From Chitinophaga niastensis (GTDB taxonomy: Bacteria > Bacteroidota > Bacteroidia > Chitinophagales > Chitinophagaceae), in NCBI RefSeq assembly GCF_003014755.1, contig NZ_PYAW01000003.1:558001-622000 (forward strand): 64,000 bases of DNA, given 5' to 3'. The position numbers and the translations under genes are program-made. The notes under the pieces are model-generated. The model was given only the letters and a program-made list of their open reading frames with translations. It searched no databases and was not told the origin of the DNA. Numbering within the stretch: position 1 is the stretch's first letter; each line of letters begins with the position of its first letter. This document shows positions 29,782 to 38,037 of this stretch, one piece after another.

Positions 29782-29838
29782 CCTAACAATTTACTGATAA
29801 ACCAATAATCTTTTTTAAATTTATCTAAACACTTTCCC

Positions 29839-30546
29839 GTGACCGAAAACTATTTGAAATGGCATTCTCCCAACCTGGGAAAGGAATTTGAGATGTTGGT
29901 ATTTGGCGATAGCGGATATCCGTTATTGCTTTTCCCTACCTCCATGGGCCGCTATTATGAAAGCAAGGATTTTGGCCTTATAGATGCCATCCGCTGGTTT
30001 ATTGAAGAAGGCAGGGTAAAAGTATATTGCCCCGATAGTATTGACGCCAGCAGCTGGTATAATAAAAGTATTTCACCGGAACTTAGAGCGTATAATCATA
30101 CCTGTTATGACAAACTGTTGATGGAAGAAGTACTGCCCCGCATGGAAGCAGAAACAGGTCATCAGCGGATAGCCGCCGCAGGCTGTAGTTTCGGCGGTTA
30201 CCATGCCGCAAATTTTGCCTTCCGGCACCCGGATAAAGTGTCTTATTTGTTTAGCCTCAGTGGCATATTCGACATCAAACCACGCATGGATGGCTATTAC
30301 GACGACAATGTATATTTTAATAATCCTACTGACTATGTACCGGATAATACACACGCAGACCTCTGGCGCATGGGCATTGTACTGGGCGTAGCGGATACCG
30401 ACGTTACCAGGCCGCAAAATGAGCTGCTGTCAGGTATCCTGGCGGAGAAAAAGATTTCGCACTGGCTGGATATACGTCCGCATACGGTACACAACTGGCC
30501 CGTATGGCGTGAAATGCTGCCGCATTATCTATCACTTATCAAGTAA
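29839..30546 (+). CDS. Alpha/beta-hydrolase esterase, first gene of the amidoligase cluster
   Basis: A 235-residue hydrolase with a GTG start. The nucleophile elbow is GCSFGGY (Ser117); a C-terminal histidine (HTVHNW, His218) is probably the catalytic base. The pattern TSMGRYYESKDFGLIDAI and ISPELRAYNHTCYDKLLMEE is typical of COG4947-like esterases. It ends 7 bases before the first ATP-grasp gene, so it is almost certainly in the same operon. Possible roles are hydrolysis or transfer of an ester or amide product of the ligases. Confidence 0.82.
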   Translation: MTENYLKWHSPNLGKEFEMLVFGDSGYPLLLFPTSMGRYYESKDFGLIDAIRWFIEEGRVKVYCPDSIDASSWYNKSISPELRAYNHTCYDKLLMEEVLPRMEAETGHQRIAAAGCSFGGYHAANFAFRHPDKVSYLFSLSGIFDIKPRMDGYYDDNVYFNNPTDYVPDNTHADLWRMGIVLGVADTDVTRPQNELLSGILAEKKISHWLDIRPHTVHNWPVWREMLPHYLSLIK

Positions 30547-30553
30547 GTACTGT

Positions 30554-31630
30554 ATGAAAAAAATAGGCATTCTCTTCGGACAGGAAAACACGTTTCCGCA
30601 GGCATTTGTAGACCGCGTAAACCGCATCAATCCACCAGGCATTTTTGCTGAATTTGTAACCATAGATAAAGTAATGCAGGGAGCCGATACCGGCTATGCT
30701 GTAATAGTAGACCGTATTTCACAAGATGTACCCTTTTACAGGGCCTACCTGAAAAATGCCGCTGCAACAGGTACTGCGGTTATCAACAATCCTTTCTGGT
30801 GGAGCGCCGATGATAAGTTCTTTAATAATGTGCTGGCAGAAAAAATTGATGTAAACGTGCCCCGCACAGTACTGTTGCCTTCTTATAAATTGCCGGACGA
30901 CACTACTGATAAATCATTCCGCAACCTCATTTATCCGTTCGACTGGAATACTATTTTTGAATACGTTAGTTTTCCTGCTTACATGAAACCTTATGCCGGT
31001 GGCGGTTGGAAACATGTATACCAGGTAGATGATAAAGAAGATTTTTTTCGTAAACACAGTGAAACCGGGCAACTGGTGATGATGTTGCAGGAAGAAATTG
31101 ATTTCAGCCAGTATTACCGCTGTTATTGCATTGGTGGCAAAGAAGTGCGTATTATGCCCTACAATCCTAAAAATCCGCATCCCCAGCGCTACCAGGCCGA
31201 TTATAGCGGCAGCCCGGAGTTGATGGAAGAAATCACCCGGCAGGTCATTGCTCTCAATGAATATCTCGGCTACGATTTTAACACAGTGGAAATAGCTGTA
31301 CGCAGTGAGGTTCCTTATGCTATTGACTTCTGCAATCCCGCACCGGATGCAGATCTTCATTCTGTAGGCCCGGAACATTTTGAGTGGGTGGTGGAAACAA
31401 GCGCCAGATATGCCATTCAACGGGCTATTGCGCAAAAGCCAGGGAAAGATAACCTTACCTGGGGCAAATTTGTACAGCGCCAGCCACACAAAACAAAGAA
31501 AGCAGCTGCAGCAACAAAGGAAACTAAGAAGAAAACAGTATCAGTTAAAGAGAAAAAAGCAACAACCACAAAGGAGAAAAAAGCGACGGCAAAAAAAAGC
31601 CCTGTTAAAAAGCAACAAAAAGAAAAGTGA
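30554..31630 (+). CDS. ATP-grasp ligase with a lysine-rich C-terminal tail
   Basis: A 358-residue ATP-grasp enzyme starting at ATG 30554 (MKKIGILFGQENTF). The N-terminal pre-ATP-grasp domain (about 1-110) leads to the ATP-binding core: YMKPYAGGGWKHVYQV, MLQEEIDFSQYYRCYCIGG, then EIAVRSEVPYAIDFCNPAPD with the metal-binding Asp/Asn pair. Residues about 309-358 are an almost pure Lys/Ala/Thr/Glu/Val tail (TKKAAAATKETKKKTVSVKE), resembling histone-H1-like tails. RimK/glutathione-synthetase-type enzymes join a carboxylate to an amine via acyl phosphate. The substrates are unknown. Confidence 0.88.
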   Translation: MKKIGILFGQENTFPQAFVDRVNRINPPGIFAEFVTIDKVMQGADTGYAVIVDRISQDVPFYRAYLKNAAATGTAVINNPFWWSADDKFFNNVLAEKIDVNVPRTVLLPSYKLPDDTTDKSFRNLIYPFDWNTIFEYVSFPAYMKPYAGGGWKHVYQVDDKEDFFRKHSETGQLVMMLQEEIDFSQYYRCYCIGGKEVRIMPYNPKNPHPQRYQADYSGSPELMEEITRQVIALNEYLGYDFNTVEIAVRSEVPYAIDFCNPAPDADLHSVGPEHFEWVVETSARYAIQRAIAQKPGKDNLTWGKFVQRQPHKTKKAAAATKETKKKTVSVKEKKATTTKEKKATAKKSPVKKQQKEK

Positions 31631-31656
31631 ATCGTTTTACTGGGCTACATTTGTAG

Positions 31657-31772
31657 ACAGCCTTTAGCAGTTAGCTATTAGCTATTAGTAGTAACACTAA
31701 AAGCTAACCGCTAAAAGCTAATCGCTAAAATATCATTCACGCTAAAAGCTAACAGCTAATAGCTAAAAGCAA
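31657..31772. repeat. Family C palindromic repeat built from GCTAAAAGCTAA units
   Basis: A left segment (31662-31690, ...TTAGCAGTTAGCTATTAG) faces a right segment (31740-31771) that is its imperfect reverse complement. Between and within them, GCTAAAAGCTAA-type units recur about four times. The element fills the 148-base gap between the first ATP-grasp gene and the GCS2 ligase gene, inside an apparent operon. It can form a long hairpin that may process or attenuate the transcript. Confidence 0.8.
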
Positions 31773-31778
31773 CAAAAC

Positions 31779-32879
31779 ATGTTTAAGGCGTTCACGCTGG
31801 GCATTGAAGAAGAGTACATGGTAATGGACCCCAGCACCCGGGAACTCAGATCACATGAACAAAAAATTGTAGAACAGGCGCATAAAGTGATCAGCGACCA
31901 GGTAAAAGCCGAATTTCATCAGGCAGTAGTGGAAGTAGGCACAAAGATCTGCGCCAATATCCACGAAGCCAGGGCAGATGTATCCTTACTGCGCCGTACC
32001 ATTGCGCAGATAGCCGGCGACCTTGGTTTCAGCATTGGTGCATCCGGCACACATCCCTTCAGCAAATGGGAGAAGCAACTGATCACCGATCATCCCCGCT
32101 ACTTTGAAATAGTGAACGAAATGCAGGATGCCGCCCGATCCAATCTTATCTTTGGACTGCACGTGCATGTAGGTATGGAAAACAGGGAAATGGCTATTCA
32201 TATAGCCAACTCCGTTAGATACTTTTTACCGCATATTTTTGCGCTCAGCACCAACTCGCCTTTTTGGGAAGGTCGTAATACCGGCTTCAAATCCTTTCGT
32301 ACCAAGGTTTTCGATAAATTTCCCCGCACCGGTATCCCCGATTATTTTGCCAGCATAGAAGAATATGACAACTATATCAAGCTGCTGGTAAAAACCAATT
32401 GTATCGATAACGCCAAAAAAGTATGGTGGGATTTACGCGTACATCCTTTCTTCAACACGGTAGAATTCCGCGTGTGTGATGTACCGCTCACGGTAGACGA
32501 TACGATAATACTGGCAGGATTATTCCAGGCTGTATGCGCCAAGATCTACAAGTTGCGCATGCAAAATCTCAACTTCATCATCTATAACCGCGCGCTCATC
32601 AACGAAAATAAATGGCGGGCATCCCGGTATGGTATTGATGGCTATCTGATTGATTTTGGTAAAGAGATGGAGATTAATACCCGCGCACTCATTTTTGAAT
32701 TACTCGATTTTATTGATGATGTAGTGGACGAGCTGGGTAGCCGCGATGTAATTGCAGCCACTACCAGGCTAATGGAAAGAGGCAGTGGCGCAGACAAACA
32801 GCTGAAAGTATTTGAAGAAACCGGTAACCTGATAGCTGTTACCGACTTCATACAACAGCAGTTCCTGCAGGGGTGTTAG
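31779..32879 (+). CDS. Carboxylate-amine ligase (YbdK / GCS2 family)
   Basis: A 366-residue member of the glutamate-cysteine-ligase type 2 family, which has the glutamine-synthetase-like fold. Motifs are the N-terminal LGIEEEYMVMD, FHQAVVEVGT, GASGTHPF, GLHVHVGM with metal-binding histidines, and WWDLRVHPFFNTVEFRVCDV. Enzymes of this family form a gamma-glutamyl or similar amide with ATP. YbdK-type members do this weakly in vitro, and their in vivo substrates are mostly unknown. It sits between two ATP-grasp genes and beside a glutaminase-type gene. Confidence 0.93.
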   Translation: MFKAFTLGIEEEYMVMDPSTRELRSHEQKIVEQAHKVISDQVKAEFHQAVVEVGTKICANIHEARADVSLLRRTIAQIAGDLGFSIGASGTHPFSKWEKQLITDHPRYFEIVNEMQDAARSNLIFGLHVHVGMENREMAIHIANSVRYFLPHIFALSTNSPFWEGRNTGFKSFRTKVFDKFPRTGIPDYFASIEEYDNYIKLLVKTNCIDNAKKVWWDLRVHPFFNTVEFRVCDVPLTVDDTIILAGLFQAVCAKIYKLRMQNLNFIIYNRALINENKWRASRYGIDGYLIDFGKEMEINTRALIFELLDFIDDVVDELGSRDVIAATTRLMERGSGADKQLKVFEETGNLIAVTDFIQQQFLQGC

Positions 32880-32911
32880 TGAAGAAGGGAAGTAATTCGT
32901 AATTTTGTAGC

Positions 32912-33808
32912 ATGCGTCCAATTAAAAACAGCTGGAAGGTAGCCGTGCTGGATATGTATGAAGGTGTTCCTAATGAAGGAATGCGATGTATCCGCGAGAT
33001 ACTGTCGAAATACGCCAGCATGCACGCACTCGACCTGCAATTTGATGAATTTGAAGTGCGGCAGCAACAACAGGTGCCAGACACTTCTTATGATATTTAT
33101 ATCTCCACAGGTGGCCCCGGTAGCCCGGTAGACAGTGAAGGCAGTGATTGGGAAACCGCTTATTTTTCCCTGATCGATGCACTGCTGGAATGGAACCGTA
33201 CACACGAAATCAGTAAGCCGGTATTCTTTATATGTCACTCCTACCAGATCATGTGCCGGTATTATAAACTGGGAAATGTATGCAGGCGCAAATCACCTGC
33301 GTTCGGCGTTTTCCCCGTGCATAAAACCGCTGCAGGCATGCAGGAGAAAGTATTCAGCGCCCTGCCCGATCCTTTTTATATAGTTGATAGCCGCGACTGG
33401 CAAGTGATAGAGCTCAACTATAAAAACTTACAGGCAATGGGTGGCCACGTATTAGCACTGGAAAAACAAAGACCGCACGTACCGCTGGAACGCGCTACCA
33501 TGGCCATTCGGTTCAATGATCATTTTATTGGCACCCAATTCCATCCGGAAGCAGATGCGGCCGGTATGCATATGTACCTGCTGCAGGAAGAAAAGAAAAA
33601 ACAAGTGGTTAACAACCACGGCATTGCTAAATATAACAGCATGATCAGTCAACTCACTGATCCTGATAAGATCATGCTTACGCACGATCGTTTCATTACT
33701 GCCTTCCTGGATTATGCCATTTATGGCAGCTTGTCTGAAAGACTCGCCGCTATTGAGCGATTGGTACAGGTAGCCACTCATACAGATAATGAGCATTCTT
33801 TTTTCTAA
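32912..33808 (+). CDS. Class I glutamine amidotransferase
   Basis: A 298-residue GATase1 domain protein. Catalytic residues are visible: ISTGGPGSP (oxyanion loop), FFICHSYQIM (nucleophile Cys108) and GTQFHPEAD (His211 and Glu213). Class I GATases release ammonia from glutamine or, in peptidase-like members, hydrolyse gamma-glutamyl bonds (compare PuuD and GAT-like hydrolases). The C-terminal 80 residues are an extra helical extension. It lies 32 bases after the GCS2 gene and 12 bases before the second ATP-grasp gene. It could supply ammonia to a ligase or remove gamma-glutamyl groups. Confidence 0.9.
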   Translation: MRPIKNSWKVAVLDMYEGVPNEGMRCIREILSKYASMHALDLQFDEFEVRQQQQVPDTSYDIYISTGGPGSPVDSEGSDWETAYFSLIDALLEWNRTHEISKPVFFICHSYQIMCRYYKLGNVCRRKSPAFGVFPVHKTAAGMQEKVFSALPDPFYIVDSRDWQVIELNYKNLQAMGGHVLALEKQRPHVPLERATMAIRFNDHFIGTQFHPEADAAGMHMYLLQEEKKKQVVNNHGIAKYNSMISQLTDPDKIMLTHDRFITAFLDYAIYGSLSERLAAIERLVQVATHTDNEHSFF

Positions 33809-33820
33809 TTAAAAGACACC

Positions 33821-35017
33821 ATGATTACCGCAGTCAGAACATCCTATAATAAGCAATTCACCCCGGCTAAGTACAAGCAATTTTTAGCTGGTATCGCACA
33901 GGACGCTGGCATAGCGCCCGCTTTCCGCATAGCGGAAACGCCGGTATTTATACCCGCAGCGCTCAGCACAAAGCTGGTACAGGCCTGCGAAGAAATTGTG
34001 AATGTCATCCTGCGCCCCGATTTCAAAACCATTACCACGGATGCCATTCCGGCGGCACTGAAAGTACCGCATGAAAATGATCATCCACATTTTATTGTCA
34101 TTGATTTTGCCGTATGTAAAGCAGAAGATGATTCGCTGATTCCTCAGCTTATAGAACTGCAGGGCTTTCCCACGATGTACGCTTTCCAGGAAGTAATGGC
34201 CCGTCAGTTTAAAGAACATTTTGATATCCCGGCATCACTGAATAATTTTTTTAACGACCTGGATGAAACCTCCTATTACCAGGTGTTGCGCGAAATGATT
34301 ATTGGAGATTGTGCGCCGGAAGAAGTGATCCTGCTGGAAGTGAAACCGGAAGAACAAAAAACCCGTATTGATTTTTATAGCACTGAAAAAGCATTGGGGA
34401 TCAAAACTGTTTGTTTAACAAAGCTGATACAGGATGGTAAAAAATTATTTTATGAGAGAGATGGCATTAAAACGCCCATCCGACGCATCTATAACCGTAT
34501 TATTTTTGATGATCTGCAGCAACAGTCTGCTACCCTGGGCGAGCATGTAAACCTGTTCCAGGACCTGGATGTGGAATGGATCACCCACCCTAACTGGTTT
34601 TACCGCATCAGTAAGTATATGATGCCTTTTATTCACAGTGAATATGTGCCTAAAAGCTGGTTCCTGCATGAGTTGCCGGTAATCCCTGCCGACCTGGAGA
34701 ACTACGTGTTAAAACCACTTTTTTCTTTTGCAGGGCAAGGCGTACAGATTGATGTAACACCGGAAGATATTGATAAGATAAAAGATCCTGAAAACTGGAT
34801 ACTGCAACATAAAGTAAAGTATGCACCTGCTATCGAAACCCCAACGGGGTCTGCTATTTGCGAAATACGCATGATGTATATATGGGCAGATGGTGCTGCT
34901 CGCCCTGTACTGGTACATAACCTCGCACGAATCAGTAAGGGAAAGATGATTGGCGTAGGATTTAACAACAAAGATACCTGGGTAGGTGGTAGCTGCTGCT
35001 TCTTTGAATTTGAATAA
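33821..35017 (+). CDS. Second ATP-grasp family protein of the amidoligase cluster
   Basis: A 398-residue protein. The C-terminal half has an ATP-grasp core: YVLKPLFSFAGQGVQIDVTP (glycine-rich phosphate loop), ENWILQHKVKYAPAIET, EIRMMYIWADGAARPVLVHN and a metal-binding-like GVGFNNKDTWVGGS. The N-terminal half (about 1-250) is a long pre-ATP-grasp region with no family I can name (FIVIDFAVCKAEDDS, LIELQGFPTMYAFQE). The second ligase in the cluster suggests at least two successive amide-forming steps. It ends 4 bases before a hairpin that closes the operon. Confidence 0.75.
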   Translation: MITAVRTSYNKQFTPAKYKQFLAGIAQDAGIAPAFRIAETPVFIPAALSTKLVQACEEIVNVILRPDFKTITTDAIPAALKVPHENDHPHFIVIDFAVCKAEDDSLIPQLIELQGFPTMYAFQEVMARQFKEHFDIPASLNNFFNDLDETSYYQVLREMIIGDCAPEEVILLEVKPEEQKTRIDFYSTEKALGIKTVCLTKLIQDGKKLFYERDGIKTPIRRIYNRIIFDDLQQQSATLGEHVNLFQDLDVEWITHPNWFYRISKYMMPFIHSEYVPKSWFLHELPVIPADLENYVLKPLFSFAGQGVQIDVTPEDIDKIKDPENWILQHKVKYAPAIETPTGSAICEIRMMYIWADGAARPVLVHNLARISKGKMIGVGFNNKDTWVGGSCCFFEFE

Positions 35018-35020
35018 CAT

Positions 35021-35065
35021 GGTTATTTTGTTTCAATGCAGCTATACTGTTGAAACAAAATAACC
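35021..35065. terminator. Stem-loop closing the amidoligase operon
   Basis: GGTTATTTTGTTTCAA (35021-35036) and its exact complement (35050-35065) form a 16-bp stem around a 13-base loop. There is no long T-tract, but it sits immediately after the last gene and before the convergent 35085 gene. Confidence 0.65.
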
Positions 35066-35084
35066 AGTCACTTATATCCTGATA

Positions 35085-35897
35085 TTATTTTTTTTGCTCG
35101 GAAAGATACGCTTCGCGTTCTTTTTCTGTCCATAAGTTCTCTACCAGCGGACCTTTCGTATACTCACTCCTGTTGCCCACACCTATCGCTATCTCCCCAT
35201 TGACATTGCTTTTGGCAATAATATACGGCTGACCATATTTTTGTTGGCCTGCAAAAATAACAGCGATGTCTGTGCAGGAAAATTCTTCTGTTTCATCCAG
35301 TGTAATTTCCTTGTTATTGTCCAGCAGATTTTCTGTCTTATAATTAATCTTACTACCCTTCCGTACATATAATTTTTGTCCGATGTACTTTTTCTTCAGC
35401 CACTCATAATTACCATTGATGATAACAGGTGTGGTGGAAAGATGGTCGGCATCTACCTGGTAGAGTACTGTTTTGTGATCCGCATCCCAAAGTGTAAATA
35501 TCAATAGTGTGCTGCCATCTTCGTTGTGTTTCCTGTCGTAATCAACAATTTTAAAGGTTTTATTTTCCACCGCTTTGTAAGGGGTATAAAAATGGCCGCC
35601 CCTGAGTACACCTTTGTAAGGCACCTCCACCATGCTTTTCAGCTTTATATTATCCAGCAGAGAATCTTCTTTGTTCTTCGCCAACCGCTTTGGGTTCAGC
35701 TTTAAAAAAGTGATCTCCTGCCCTACCAGTGTTAGCTGAGCAATATCAGCTGTCAGGTGCTGAAAAGCAATACTACTGTCGTAAGGAATCAATGTTGGCT
35801 TCGTTGGCTTCTTCTCCGTGTCTCTGTAGGTTATCTGTGCGGAAGCGCCGGATGTTGCTACCAACAACAGAAACAGAGATAAATTTTTCAATTTCAT
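35085..35897 (-). CDS. Exported hypothetical protein
   Basis: A 270-residue protein with a clear signal peptide (LKNLSLFLLLVATSGASA, cleavage near AQIT). The mature part is beta-strand-rich and hydrophilic, with no catalytic motif I recognise (YDSSIAFQHLTADIAQLTLV, MVEVPYKGVLRGGHFYTPYK). It includes a repeated [KR]T-x-L-YQVD style strand. No membrane helix follows the signal. It is likely periplasmic or surface. It stands alone, convergent with the amidoligase operon. The function is unknown. Confidence 0.7.
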   Translation of the reverse strand: MKLKNLSLFLLLVATSGASAQITYRDTEKKPTKPTLIPYDSSIAFQHLTADIAQLTLVGQEITFLKLNPKRLAKNKEDSLLDNIKLKSMVEVPYKGVLRGGHFYTPYKAVENKTFKIVDYDRKHNEDGSTLLIFTLWDADHKTVLYQVDADHLSTTPVIINGNYEWLKKKYIGQKLYVRKGSKINYKTENLLDNNKEITLDETEEFSCTDIAVIFAGQQKYGQPYIIAKSNVNGEIAIGVGNRSEYTKGPLVENLWTEKEREAYLSEQKK

Positions 35898-36039
35898 ATG
35901 AATTCAAATGTGCGCAAAGATATAATGTCTATGGCTATACGAACGTCCAAAAAGCAAATACATTGCGTAGCGCCTTACTATCTTCATAATAATATTTACA
36001 TTTATAGCTATATCTATATGTCAACTAATACCTATCCTT

Positions 36040-37158
36040 ATGTTTAGTAACCTGGCCATCGACGTTGCCTTGGGCCTTATTTTCATTTATCTGCTTTACA
36101 GCCTGCTGGCATCTATTCTTCAGGAACTGATAGCAAGAGTATTTAATTCCCGTGCACGTATACTCACCAAAGGTTTGCGCCGGATGCTGGAAGAGGATGA
36201 CCATAGCGCCGATCTGGGATTTTTAGGAAGATTTACCTTTTTCAACTGGTTTTGTGAATTGGGTTGGAGCGTGTTCTATTTCTTTGCACCTTTTAGAAAA
36301 CAATCTTTTCTCAAAAAATTTTACGATGCTCCTTCCATCCGCTACCTGGGTGAAAACAGTGCCGCAGCCAGACCAGCATATATTAGTCCGCAGATTTTTT
36401 CTCAAACCATGCTGCACCTGTTACGCGGCAGCAGCAAAGAGCCTCAGGCTACAGATGCCCTGGCTATCAGGGATAGTTTGGCGCATAACTATCTGCAAAT
36501 GGCACCGGATACACAAACGCATCTGCAAAATCTCTTTGAAGATGCCCATCATGATGTAAAACAATTCCGCGTCAATATGGAAGGCTGGTTTAATGAAACC
36601 ATGACGCGTGCCAGCGGCTGGTACCGTAAACAAACACAAACCTGGTTACTGGTAATAGGCATTGGTATTGCAGCTTTGTTTAATGTAGATTCCATTGCCA
36701 TTGCACGTATCCTGATGAAAGATAAAAATGTAAGGGAACAAATGGTGCAGCTGGCAGTGAGCCGCACACCTGCCTATACCGCTATAACGGATACGCTTAT
36801 ACGTAAAAACATTGTTCACAAAGACAGCGCCTTTTTCCGTTCCGATACCTCGCTGCGTGTATTCGTAAACGATACAGCCCTCATCGGTGTATATGCAATG
36901 CTGCGCAATGATGCAGGAGATGCTAAGAACGTATTGGGAATCAGCCGGGGATGCCTAACAGATAGTTCCGGCGGACATAAAATTACGCGTTGCGGCTTTA
37001 CACATCCTTTCCAGCAAAATGGTTGGCTCATCTTTGCCGGATGGCTGGTAACAGCGCTTGCTATCTCCCTTGGTGCGCCCTTCTGGTTTGATTTACTGGG
37101 AAAAGTGGTGAAATTCAGGTCTACAGTACCGGCTCCGGAAACTGCGTCCCCACAATAA
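36040..37158 (+). CDS. Hypothetical inner-membrane protein
   Basis: A 372-residue membrane protein. A hydrophobic N-terminal helix (LAIDVALGLIFIYLLYSLLA, about 4-24) is followed by a cytoplasmic-looking Arg-rich stretch (RVFNSRARILTKGLRRMLEE). Then come a helix near 205-225 (TWLLVIGIGIAALFNVDSIA), a middle hydrophilic region and a C-terminal helix (WLIFAGWLVTALAISLGAPF). I do not recognise a family with certainty. The repeated aromatic/Arg pattern recalls uncharacterised Bacteroidota membrane proteins. It precedes ridA by 50 bases. Confidence 0.7.
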   Translation: MFSNLAIDVALGLIFIYLLYSLLASILQELIARVFNSRARILTKGLRRMLEEDDHSADLGFLGRFTFFNWFCELGWSVFYFFAPFRKQSFLKKFYDAPSIRYLGENSAAARPAYISPQIFSQTMLHLLRGSSKEPQATDALAIRDSLAHNYLQMAPDTQTHLQNLFEDAHHDVKQFRVNMEGWFNETMTRASGWYRKQTQTWLLVIGIGIAALFNVDSIAIARILMKDKNVREQMVQLAVSRTPAYTAITDTLIRKNIVHKDSAFFRSDTSLRVFVNDTALIGVYAMLRNDAGDAKNVLGISRGCLTDSSGGHKITRCGFTHPFQQNGWLIFAGWLVTALAISLGAPFWFDLLGKVVKFRSTVPAPETASPQ

Positions 37159-37208
37159 AGAAGATGTTGTAATTTTGGAGATCTTCTCATCTCTCTAAAA
37201 TATACCGT

Positions 37209-37595
37209 ATGAAACGTACTATTTACTCTTCAGGGGCTATATGGGAAAGCAAAGTAGGCTATTCCCGGGCAGTAAGGGTAGGCAATGTAATTGAAGTATC
37301 AGGCACCGTAGCGGTGGACAATGATAAAGTAGTGGCAGAAGGTAACGCCTATGAGCAAACGAAATTTGCACTGGCAAAAATTGAAGTAGCACTCATCAAT
37401 GCCGGCGCTACACTACACGATGTAGTACGTACACGTATGTTTGTTACAGATATCTCTAAATGGGAAGAATACGGACGGGCACATGGGGAGTTTTTTAAAA
37501 GCATCAAACCTGCCACTACTATGGTAGAGGTGAGCAAACTGATAGACCCGCGCTACCTGGTAGAAATTGAAGCTACTGCTATTGTGCAACTGTGA
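37209..37595 (+). CDS. RidA/YjgF family reactive-intermediate deaminase
   Basis: A 128-residue protein of the Rid family, trimeric enzymes that hydrolyse reactive 2-aminoacrylate and other imines. Visible are YSRAVRVGNVIEVSGTVAVD, YEQTKFALAKIEVALINAGA, VVRTRMFVTDISKWEEYGRAH (with the conserved Arg), KPATTMVEVSKL and LVEIEATAIV. Length and pattern are normal. The assignment to RidA rather than another Rid subgroup is not certain. Its stop codon lies inside the left arm of a family B palindrome. Confidence 0.9.
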   Translation: MKRTIYSSGAIWESKVGYSRAVRVGNVIEVSGTVAVDNDKVVAEGNAYEQTKFALAKIEVALINAGATLHDVVRTRMFVTDISKWEEYGRAHGEFFKSIKPATTMVEVSKLIDPRYLVEIEATAIVQL

Positions 37596-37698
37596 TTTCT
37601 ATGATTTTTTTGATTCTCCTGATGCGAGAAGATTATAACAAAGATCTTCGTAAAAATCTCTACTCATCAGGAGAATCATATTAATCATAAAAATCACA
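37591..37698. repeat. Family B-like inverted repeat overlapping both flanking stop codons
   Basis: Left arm 37591-37624 (TGTGATTTCTATGATTTTTT...) and right arm 37664-37698 are reverse complements with a few mismatches. The centre contains AAGATCTTCG. Both arms enter the coding ends: the ridA stop (37593-37595) and the rhodanese stop (37694-37696) lie within them. It may terminate both convergent transcripts. Confidence 0.8.
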
Positions 37699-37999
37699 GT
37701 CCCAGTTCCAGCCACTTATTCATACCACCGACCAGGTTTTTGGTATTGGTAAAGCCCATAGTGTCCAGCAACATGCAAGCCTGACCGCTGCGGTTACCGC
37801 TGCGGCAGTATACAATCAGTTCTTTCTCTTTCCACTCTTCCAGTTCATCTACCTGCATCGCCTGTATATGACCTAATGGAATATGTACACCACCGATGTT
37901 GAATTCAGCACGCTCACCAGGCTCTCTTACATCCACTATATAAAGCTCTTCGCCGCTGTCTATACGCTGTTTCAGCTCTTCTGCTGTTATGTTTTGCAT
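37694..37999 (-). CDS. Single-domain rhodanese-like sulfurtransferase
   Basis: A 101-residue rhodanese domain (PspE/GlpE type). It has IVDVREPGE, the active-site loop VYCRSGNRS with Cys65, and the expected GGVHIPLGHI. It would transfer sulfane sulfur from a donor such as thiosulfate to a thiol acceptor. It is cytoplasmic, with no signal. It is 38 bases upstream (left) of the PASTA gene and is read in the same direction as that gene and ddl. Confidence 0.93.
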   Translation of the reverse strand: MQNITAEELKQRIDSGEELYIVDVREPGERAEFNIGGVHIPLGHIQAMQVDELEEWKEKELIVYCRSGNRSGQACMLLDTMGFTNTKNLVGGMNKWLELGL

Positions 38000-38037
38000 A
38001 GTTATAAAGAATTTAAAATCAAATTACACCATTTTCA

